From Cyclobacterium qasimii M12-11B (GTDB lineage: Bacteria > Bacteroidota > Bacteroidia > Cytophagales > Cyclobacteriaceae), in the NCBI RefSeq assembly GCF_000427295.1, contig NZ_ATNM01000197.1, positions 124,001 to 188,000 on the forward strand: a DNA stretch of 64,000 bases. Reading direction: 5' to 3'. Under the pieces are notes generated by a model. That model was not told the origin of the DNA, made no database searches, and was given only the letters and a program-made list of their open reading frames with translations. Below are positions 37,996 through 45,541 of the stretch, in pieces. The position numbers and the translations under genes are program-made. Position 1 is the stretch's first letter. Each line of letters begins with the position of its first letter.

Positions 37996-39420
37996 ATTGA
38001 CCAAAAGCCTCAGCTTACTGGTGGTGCTAGGCCTTTCCGTTTTCCAAATGACTTTGGCACAAGACACTACTACTGAGTCTGCCAGTCCCAGTCCTGAAGA
38101 AAAAGAGAAGGAAGAAAAGCCAACTGGACAAGTACTGGATAAGATCATCGCTAAAGTAGACAATTACATCATTTTGGAGTCCGATCTTCAAAAAGCCTAC
38201 CTGGAGGCATCTTCACAAGCCCAACAAGGTTTTGAGATTCCTTCAAGATGTCAGGTCTTTGAATCCTTGCTGATTAATAAAATGATGATGGCAAAATCAG
38301 AAATTGATTCTGTGATTGTATCTGAAGCTGAAGTAATCATCCAAACAGATCAACGTTTCAACATGGTACTCCAGCAATTTGGAGGAGATGAAGAAATGTT
38401 AATCGAAAATTATGGTAAAACAGGTGATCAATTAAAAAATGAGATCCAAGACGCTGTAAAGGAACAATTAGTAGTTGGTAAAATGCAGGGTGTCATCACC
38501 CAAGACCTACAGGTTTCTCCAAATGATGTGAGAAAATTTTATAGCTCAATCCCAAAGGATTCCTTGCCTTTCTTCTCTTCAGAGGTAGTTGTTGGGCAGA
38601 TTGTTAAAAAACCAGAAGTTAGCCAATCTGAGAAGGACAAGGTATACAAGAAACTGGCAGAGATCAAAGAAAAAATACTAAGCGGCGAGTCTGATTTTGC
38701 AGCTATGGCGCGACAATATTCTCAGGATCCAGGTTCTGGACCTCAAGGAGGTGATCTAGGTTTTTTCAAAAGAGGGGAATTGGCTCCTGAATATGAAGCC
38801 ACGGCCTTTGCGCTAAAACAAGGAGAAATCAGTGATCCGGTTGAATCCATGTTTGGGTTCCACATGATTCAATTGCTCGAAAGAAGAGGCAATACATTTA
38901 ATACAAGACATATATTAATGATTCCTACGCCATCAGAAGAAGACCTCGTGAAAGCTGAGCAGTTTTTGGATAGTCTTCGGCAGCAGATCATTGATGAGAA
39001 AATACCTTTTGCCAAAGCAGCCAAGGAGAATTCCGATGACAGGGAGACTTCAGATGCTGGAGGATTTTTCACAGACCCTGCTACAGGTTCCAATAGGCTA
39101 ACTTCAAGGACCCTGGAAGACCCTATCCTCTTTTTTACACTGGATAGTATGGAAATAGGCGACATAACTCCAACTGTAAGATTTGACGATGTTGACCCAA
39201 GAAACGGAAGGTCTGAGCCAGGTGTACGGATTCTCTTTTACAAGGCCCGTTATCCTGCTCATAGAGCCAATATTGCAGATGATTATGAAAAACTAAAAGC
39301 TGCAGCGAAAAGGAAAAAGAAGAGGATATCTTAGCCAATTGGTTTGTTTTAGCCAAAGAGGAAGTGTTTATCGATATAGACCCCAACTATGATAAATGCG
39401 AGGTTTTAAAAGATAAATAA
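37988..39420 (+). CDS. surA: SurA-type periplasmic chaperone/peptidylprolyl isomerase, frameshifted at the C-terminus
   Basis: Signal peptide MNKLTKSLSLLVVLGLSVFQ from the ATG at 37988, which overlaps the upstream stop. A SurA N-terminal domain (VLDKIIAKVDNYIILESDLQKAYLEA) is followed by two parvulin domains (about 205-300 and 305-420). As read the frame stops at 39334 in KRKKKRIS. Adding one A near 39308-39318 restores EEDILANWFVLAKEEVFID and IDPNYDKCEVLKDK, ending at TAA 39418-39420, as in other Bacteroidota SurA proteins. SurA escorts unfolded outer membrane proteins to the BAM complex. A terminator follows 17 bases later. Confidence 0.88.
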
Positions 39421-39436
39421 AAATAAAAGCCTACTT

Positions 39437-39476
39437 AAAAATGCTTCCTATTCACTATAGGAAGCATTTTTTTTTT
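39437..39476 (+). terminator. Terminator of the parvulin-lipoprotein-surA operon
   Basis: ATGCTTCCTAT / ATAGGAAGCAT (39441-39451 and 39457-39467), loop TCACT, then a run of about nine T. It lies just after the restored surA stop at 39420, which supports that stop. Confidence 0.92.
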
Positions 39477-39644
39477 GTGTTTTAATATATAATTGCCGGA
39501 TAAGGCAAACAGGACTGACGAGTGCATATCTGATTTTGAATTTTCTCAGCCGGTTTGAAGAACACCAAATCAGCTTTAAATTCACGTTTCCGCAAATCCC
39601 CCTTTAGAAGGATTTCAACGGAAAACCCTATTGCACAATCCGAA

Positions 39645-40421
39645 TTAAAGAAATATTAGCGAGAGGCTGACAGTAATAAATTGTGCTTCAAAAAATTCTG
39701 AAAACCCTATAATTCTTTCTGCTTTGTACATCTTGAGGGCAGAAACACTGAATTGATAGGCGAGAAGTTCATTCTCCTTATTATAATGATTGATGGCCTG
39801 ATTAAAATATTGAAGGCCAATTAAGCTTTGGAGGTCAATCTTCCTGAAAATTGCAGGAGTATTTGCCCCTTCAATGCTTGCTAAAATACCCCATGGACTG
39901 GAAATATTTTCTCCATAGCTGTACTTGGCCAGATAAGTTTTACGTGCAGGATCGTCCGAAATAAAACCAGTCAAGGGGTCAGTTACCTCCAATATCACAT
40001 CCTCATTGGCAACTTCCACTTTCAAAAAAACATGGTACGTGGTCTCTATTATATCAAATTCAAAACCAAAGTATTCAAGTAACCCGGCCAAAATCAACGA
40101 GCCACTTACACAATCATAAGCTCCGGAGGTAAATGTATCCTGAGCCATACTAAATTGCTCGTAGTTACGAAATATCCGCTGGTGAGAGCGGTAGAATATG
40201 TTTTTTACCATTTTCTTGGTCCTGCCAAACTTGGAAAAATCTTTATTCAATTGCTCATGTAAAATGGTGAAATCCTCACTATCCATACGCCAGGATTTCA
40301 GCAATGAAGAAGGCTCAGATGGGGTAGAAATAGTTGACAAATAGGCATGGTTTTTAGCCTGAACCGTTTCCGAAACGGAAGCCATTAAAAGTAAAACCAA
40401 CAGGGATAGTGCCTTATGCAT
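39645..40421 (-). CDS. Exported transglutaminase-like protein
   Basis: A 258-residue protein with a signal peptide (1-22) and a transglutaminase/papain-like core. The triad appears as Cys104 in SGAYDCVSGSLILAGLLEYFG, His130 in TTYHVFLKV and Asp148 in LEVTDP. Proteins of this fold can act as proteases or transamidases, or be inactive. The C-terminal 60 residues are not conserved in a way I recognise, and the end (ITVSLSLIFL) is hydrophobic, which could reflect an undetected frameshift. Direct TTAAC repeats lie directly upstream (40442-40468). Confidence 0.75.
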   Translation of the reverse strand: MHKALSLLVLLLMASVSETVQAKNHAYLSTISTPSEPSSLLKSWRMDSEDFTILHEQLNKDFSKFGRTKKMVKNIFYRSHQRIFRNYEQFSMAQDTFTSGAYDCVSGSLILAGLLEYFGFEFDIIETTYHVFLKVEVANEDVILEVTDPLTGFISDDPARKTYLAKYSYGENISSPWGILASIEGANTPAIFRKIDLQSLIGLQYFNQAINHYNKENELLAYQFSVSALKMYKAERIIGFSEFFEAQFITVSLSLIFL

Positions 40422-40441
40422 TTGTCTAAATTATTATACTG

Positions 40442-40468
40442 TTAACTAAAGTTAACAATTTCTTAACA
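40442..40468. repeat. Three phased TTAAC repeats upstream of the transglutaminase-like gene
   Basis: TTAAC begins at 40442, 40452 and 40463, a spacing of 10 and 11 bases, so the copies lie on one face of the helix. This layout resembles a Pho-box type array. They are 21-47 bases upstream of the ATG. Confidence 0.45.
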
Positions 40469-40478
40469 TACAGACAAA

Positions 40479-40508
40479 AAAATATCCTTCCAATTGGAAG
40501 GATATTTT
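40479..40508 (-). terminator. Terminator of the TonB receptor operon
   Basis: AAAATATCCTTCCAATTGGAAGGATATTTT is written here as arms AAAATATCCTTCCAA and TTGGAAGGATATTTT, a perfect palindrome followed on the minus strand by a T run. It lies 123 bases after the receptor stop. Confidence 0.8.
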
Positions 40509-40631
40509 AAAAGATTAAAATAAACCCGGAAAAATAAGCTGTAAAAAATTAATACTTGGATGGTTTATTAATACAAATGAAGAATGATTTGTATATAATT
40601 TTCAATTAGCTAGCTATTACACACCTAAGGT

Positions 40632-43508
40632 TTAAAAAGCGTAAGAAAAGTTTACATTGATCAGTGTTCCTGGGCTGAGTGATGAAAAGATCTGATCTTC
40701 GGCTCCGTAAGAACGGAAAACTTCTTTTCTTGACTGGTTGAGTAAGTTTTGAACATTTACCCCTGCTTTAATTTTCTCCTCAGCACCAAATGTTTTGTTC
40801 AGGCTTAAATTAACAGCATGGAAGGGAACAGTATAAGTATCTGTTCTATTACCGTAGCCTATATAATTTAAGGTAGCTCCTTGCATGTTATAAAATATCC
40901 CTGCCTCTATTCCTGAAACATAGTTGTTATAACTCAAACCAGTATTGATAATGTACGGCGCCTGTCCGGACATGTCTCTGGTTTCTTCAATGGTTTCGCC
41001 TTCTCTTGCCGTAAGGGCTCTTGATCGTAATTCAGCTTCTGACATTTGAATGCTGGATTTTGTAATGGTACCATTGAAATTGAAAAAGAAAGTCTCAAGT
41101 GAAGGACTTAAAAAGCCAAGTGATTTCCTCAATTCCAGTTCAATTCCAGCCACAGTTCCATTTCCTACATTCCTGGGTTGAAAAGCACCGGGATCTGAAA
41201 GAAACTGTACCATTTCTATAGGTTTGTCAAAGGTCTTGTAAAAAGCACTCACTGAGAACAACTGGCCTCCTGAAAGAAATTGTTCCCATCTCAAATCAAA
41301 GTTATTGATTCTTGTGGCTTCTAAATTACCGTCCCATAATACTTCAGTTCCGCCATCAGTTGTCTCTGGGAACAAACCTCCAATAAATGTTCTGCCTGTG
41401 ATTGGGTCCAAAATTTCTGCAAAAGACATTTCCTTAAAAGAAGGTCTGGCAATGGTACTTGAAAAAGAGAAGCGAAGGTTCTGGTTCTCTTTAATATTCC
41501 TGATCAGGTTAATGGTAGGAAAAAGATCCAGGTCTCCCATTACTTTTTCATTGTCATATACTATGGTTTGTGTTTGATTCGCCCCGGTATAATATTGGTC
41601 AAACTTCTCTGCACGCAAACCCACAATCGCTTTTAAATTTTTCAAAGGTGCAAACTCACTATGAACGTACAAACCAACATTGGTTAGATTGGCATTGTAG
41701 CTATTGGGATTATTTGGAATGAACAGTGGGCTGTATCGGATTCCGTTTCTATTGTCTTCCGAAAAAAGGTTGTCTTCAATAAGTACCTGATTGGGATCTC
41801 CTGTGAAGGTAGAATTGCCAGTAGAAAACTGGAAATCCTGGATTAGGAAATCTCTTTGCTTATAGGCATAAGATGAGCCAAACCTAAGCTTAGCAGATTC
41901 CCCAAAAAGAACATGGTTTTTGGTCAAATCAAGTTTACCAATTAGGTTTTGTTCATCAAGTGACCTCCAAATCCTCTGAGGAAGACCAACTTCTGATGAA
42001 ATGGTTTTGTTTGGCTCCCTAAATCTAAGTACCCTTACATCAGGATCTTCAATGGAAGATAGCGTAGGTGCAACTTTCCAATCCAATTCCCAGGCACCAT
42101 CTTTACTGTAGTGGATACCACTTAGCATAACATTCGTTAAAGCCCTTTGACTGTATTCTATATTGTACTGATCTGCCTCAAAAACTGCCCCAAGATTGGT
42201 ATTTTGAAAGTCAAAATTACCCACTTTGGAAGATCCATTTTGCAGGTGAATAAAATTAAGCTTATACTTCGAAAAATCGGTTTTATAGGCAATCCCAAAC
42301 AAGCCTCCTAGTAAAACATTGCTTTCTCCATAATTCCCTACAGACCTTTCTAATGGTTCCAATTCTGTCTCATTTGCCTCCCTAGGTTTGGCATACAAGT
42401 TAAATTCTGCCCCTTTGAAAAATTCTGAGGTGTTTTTGTAGGTAATGGCAAAATTATAGCCGAAGGTATTGTCACCATGTTTGAATTGATCTCCAAGCGA
42501 GAAGCCTAGCGAATAATTCATAAGGTTTTGCTTTTTTGTACCTCCAAAAGTAGGATTGAAATCACTCAAAATACTTTGGTAAAGGAGTCCTTTTTCTCCT
42601 CCAGGATTTCCTACGACATCTGCATATTGTGGAATTTCTGTGATTCCTTTGGTTGGAATGTCTCTGAAGCCATTGTCAAAACCTAAAAAATCGGTGGCAC
42701 TACCTTCTGTAGATAAAAAATTGGAGTTAAAGTGCATGGCAGGATTATAACCTCCACTGATTGAAAGGCGCATCGTTTTCTCCTCAGGAAAATCTTTGGT
42801 CTCAATGTCCACAACACCTCCGGTAAAATCTGCTGAAAGATTACTGGTGAATGATTTAGACACGATAATATTGTCAATAATATTAGTAGGGAAAATATCC
42901 ATCTGGATCGTATTCCTGTCTGGATCCAAGCCAGGAATGTCCATTCCGTTCAATACTGTTTTGGTGTAACGATCACCTAGTCCACGGATGTACACATATT
43001 TCCCTCCTTCAATGGAAACCCCTGTTACCCGCTTTATTGCAGAAGCAGCATCTCCATCGCCAATTTGTCTGAAAGCAGCTGCTGAAATACCATCCATCAG
43101 TTGTGGGGCATTTCTTTTTACAGTCATTAGCGCGGCTTCAGTGGTTCTTATCGCCTCTGCTGTAATGGTTACTGTTTCAAGGTCAGAAGTGAATTCTGAC
43201 ATTCTAAGGTTATCAAGAAGGGTAACCTGTCCTTTATTTACTTCTATTTCTTCCAATTGTAGGTTGTTGAAAGAAATAAAAGATGCCTGAATAGAATAAA
43301 CTCCTTCCGGCAGTTGAATTTCAAAATCTCCATCAAAGTCTGTAACCGCTCCAATTTGAGCACCTACTACGGCAACAGCTACACCAAACAATGGCTCCCC
43401 GGTACCCTCATCATAAATTGTCCCACGGATCGTCCCATTCTGGGCAAATAAACCTGTGGACAAAAGCATAAATCCTATAAAGATCCAGCTATTTGTAAAG
43501 TTTTTCAT
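40632..43508 (-). CDS. TonB-dependent receptor with carboxypeptidase-like N-terminal domain
   Basis: A 958-residue receptor. Signal peptide (1-22), a carboxypeptidase regulatory-like domain (GTIRGTIYDEGTGEPLFGVAV, about 24-108), plug (about 120-230, with KRVTGVSIEGGKYVYIRGLGDRYTKTVLNGMDIPG) and a large barrel ending in LINVNFSYAF with terminal Phe. The extended plug and size differ from SusC, and no SusD gene accompanies it; instead a beta-helix lipoprotein is encoded upstream. The pair is seen repeatedly in Bacteroidota. The ligand is unknown; see the TTAAC repeats for a possible phosphate link. Confidence 0.93.
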   Translation of the reverse strand: MKNFTNSWIFIGFMLLSTGLFAQNGTIRGTIYDEGTGEPLFGVAVAVVGAQIGAVTDFDGDFEIQLPEGVYSIQASFISFNNLQLEEIEVNKGQVTLLDNLRMSEFTSDLETVTITAEAIRTTEAALMTVKRNAPQLMDGISAAAFRQIGDGDAASAIKRVTGVSIEGGKYVYIRGLGDRYTKTVLNGMDIPGLDPDRNTIQMDIFPTNIIDNIIVSKSFTSNLSADFTGGVVDIETKDFPEEKTMRLSISGGYNPAMHFNSNFLSTEGSATDFLGFDNGFRDIPTKGITEIPQYADVVGNPGGEKGLLYQSILSDFNPTFGGTKKQNLMNYSLGFSLGDQFKHGDNTFGYNFAITYKNTSEFFKGAEFNLYAKPREANETELEPLERSVGNYGESNVLLGGLFGIAYKTDFSKYKLNFIHLQNGSSKVGNFDFQNTNLGAVFEADQYNIEYSQRALTNVMLSGIHYSKDGAWELDWKVAPTLSSIEDPDVRVLRFREPNKTISSEVGLPQRIWRSLDEQNLIGKLDLTKNHVLFGESAKLRFGSSYAYKQRDFLIQDFQFSTGNSTFTGDPNQVLIEDNLFSEDNRNGIRYSPLFIPNNPNSYNANLTNVGLYVHSEFAPLKNLKAIVGLRAEKFDQYYTGANQTQTIVYDNEKVMGDLDLFPTINLIRNIKENQNLRFSFSSTIARPSFKEMSFAEILDPITGRTFIGGLFPETTDGGTEVLWDGNLEATRINNFDLRWEQFLSGGQLFSVSAFYKTFDKPIEMVQFLSDPGAFQPRNVGNGTVAGIELELRKSLGFLSPSLETFFFNFNGTITKSSIQMSEAELRSRALTAREGETIEETRDMSGQAPYIINTGLSYNNYVSGIEAGIFYNMQGATLNYIGYGNRTDTYTVPFHAVNLSLNKTFGAEEKIKAGVNVQNLLNQSRKEVFRSYGAEDQIFSSLSPGTLINVNFSYAF

Positions 43509-43552
43509 TTTATTTTCATTTTAAGTATTACAGCGATCAGATAAAAAAATTA

Positions 43553-43579
43553 GAAAGGAATGCGGATTGCATTCCTTTC
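43553..43579 (-). terminator. Intercistronic hairpin between lipoprotein and TonB receptor genes
   Basis: GAAAGGAATGC / GCATTCCTTTC (43553-43563 and 43569-43579), loop GGATT. On the minus strand it is followed by TAATTTTTTTA, so it could act as a partial terminator that sets a high lipoprotein-to-receptor ratio. Confidence 0.65.
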
Positions 43580-43601
43580 AAAAAAATGTTGTCAGTTATT
43601 A

Positions 43602-45107
43602 TTATTTTAAAGCGTCCAATTGTCCAGCAACAGCTGACCAAGTCCAATCAGCAAATACTGATTTGTCAGCTCCAACAGTTCCTGCACCATCAGCCACAGC
43701 ACTAGCGTAAGCATCAGTTCCACTTTTGAACATGGTAGACAGTGAAACACCATCTGCAAGTACTACTTCAAGGTTTTCAAAAGAAAGGATCCCATTTGTA
43801 AAATTCTCAAGAGATTTATCTCCACTCAAAGAAAGGTCTCCTCTGCCATCTGTAGATGCCGGATCAGCAAAACCTTGAAAAAGAATGTTCTTGAAGGTAC
43901 CTCTTGCACCATCTCTGAAATCACCTAATTCTGAAGCGTCATTTCCAACTATAGTACCATTCTGAAGGGTATGACTGTCGTTGTAGGAACCTTCAGGGCC
44001 ATCTATTTCTAATGCATGGTCAGTAGATCCTCCGGAGATTACAATGAAATTATCAAGTGTTCCTGCCCAAGCCATATCAGTATCCAAAGCATCATCACCT
44101 GCATTCCATACAACAGCATTCTTCACACTTACAGTACCACCAAACCATTCGATTCCATCATCCTGATTGGCCACTACTTCTACATTTTCAATGATGGTGC
44201 TAGAACCAACAGATCCTAAAGTCAAACCATTGATTTCATTTCCTTCACCAATATTGGCGCCACCATGTCTGATAGATACGTATTTGATAGTCCCTGAATA
44301 ATCTGCAGGATCATCTCCACCATGTAGTCCGTTTGAATCGGAAGGTGGAATTCCTTCTATTTGTACTTCTGTTACGTCTCCGGCAAAAGAACTTGGTGCT
44401 TTTCCAAGTACCAATAATCCTCCCCATAATCCATCCAGGTCAGGGTCAAGGTTAGGGCTAGCAATCATTCCAGGAGCAATTTCATCTGCTATGGAAGTAA
44501 AAATGATTGGTTGTTCTGCTGTTCCTATAGCTTCAATGGTTGCTCCTCTGGCAATTACCAAAGCGGTAGCGTTGGCACCAGATCCAGCTTCACCTTTTAC
44601 AATAACTCCCGGTTGAATTTTTAATTCAACACCTGCAGTTACAGCTATTCTTCCACTTAGAACGTAAACTTTACCAGTTTCCCATTCCGTGTTAGCAGTA
44701 ATGTTGTTTTCAATTTTAACAACCGTAGCAATTTCTCCTACAGTTACCACATAAGTAGAGGTCTGAGTATCGCCATTCATATCTGTAGCAACAAATTCAA
44801 ATACCAGATTTTTGTCTGCATCTTCGGCTGTTGTTTGATAAGAAAACTGGTAGTCAGCATTCATTTCTCCTGTGTAATTTATGGTTTCGACAACCACACC
44901 ATCTTTATAGACAACCAAAGTTGTCAGCCCGTCTCCCGCTGTAATATTGGCGGTAACAGGGTCTACTGTCTGACCAGCTTCTACTACTGCCGTAGCTGGA
45001 ACTCCTGAAATAGCGACTGTATTATTAGGTGTTTCCTCTTCGGTACATGCTGTCATAGTTGATACAGCAATTGTAGCGATCATCATCCAATTAAATAATT
45101 TCTTCAT
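43602..45107 (-). CDS. Surface or periplasmic lipoprotein with Ig-like and parallel beta-helix regions
   Basis: A 501-residue lipoprotein (signal VSTMTAC, Cys21). Residues about 30-130 look like an Ig-like beta domain; residues about 140-430 form a right-handed beta-helix type repeat region with VYVLSGRIAVTAGVELKIQP, GVIVKGEAG, DGLWGGLLVLGKAPSS, VEVVANQDDGIEWFGGTVSV and NAGDDALDTDMAW. Its Asp- and Gly-rich turns could bind calcium. It is co-transcribed with the TonB receptor 93 bases downstream and may act as its ligand-capturing partner, in the place SusD has elsewhere. That role is inferred from gene pairing. Confidence 0.82.
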   Translation of the reverse strand: MKKLFNWMMIATIAVSTMTACTEEETPNNTVAISGVPATAVVEAGQTVDPVTANITAGDGLTTLVVYKDGVVVETINYTGEMNADYQFSYQTTAEDADKNLVFEFVATDMNGDTQTSTYVVTVGEIATVVKIENNITANTEWETGKVYVLSGRIAVTAGVELKIQPGVIVKGEAGSGANATALVIARGATIEAIGTAEQPIIFTSIADEIAPGMIASPNLDPDLDGLWGGLLVLGKAPSSFAGDVTEVQIEGIPPSDSNGLHGGDDPADYSGTIKYVSIRHGGANIGEGNEINGLTLGSVGSSTIIENVEVVANQDDGIEWFGGTVSVKNAVVWNAGDDALDTDMAWAGTLDNFIVISGGSTDHALEIDGPEGSYNDSHTLQNGTIVGNDASELGDFRDGARGTFKNILFQGFADPASTDGRGDLSLSGDKSLENFTNGILSFENLEVVLADGVSLSTMFKSGTDAYASAVADGAGTVGADKSVFADWTWSAVAGQLDALK

Positions 45108-45541
45108 GGTTAGGTATTAGATTTTTAAGTCTGAATTAGATTCAGGCACAAAATTGACCCAAAAATCTACCACCCAATAAAAAGTGAATTATGAAATTTT
45201 AAAATTAAATGCTCCGAATTAACCTTCTCTTAACATTGATAAAGAAATAGGCCCTATCAGACCCTCAGTGCGTTAACAACTCTTAATAATCAGCTATTTA
45301 GCGCAAAGGTTAGGTCTCAAATTCCCAAAAAACATACCTTAAAAATCATCAATTCATCTATTCAAACAGTGCTTGGTATTATTAACAGGTAATACAAAAA
45401 GTAAATTATGGCCTTTACCTGAAATCCCATCAATTAGAAAGGTAGCCCTTCGCGGAAATGTAAATCCACTTAAGACTACCTATATGCTTGTATTCCATGC
45501 TTGCGTTCAATTAGGCAACCACTCAAAGTCACAGGCTATTA
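45108..45541. promoter_or_regulatory. Gap upstream of the lipoprotein/TonB receptor operon with phased TTAA repeats
   Basis: No gene. TTAACC at 45219 and TTAACA at 45230 are 11 bases apart, and TTAACA at 45273 and TTAATA at 45283 are 10 apart, the same layout as upstream of the transglutaminase-like gene. A weak promoter candidate (TTG-N18-CAATTTTG on the minus strand) lies between these repeats and the ATG. No clear terminator for uvrA is visible. Confidence 0.45.
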
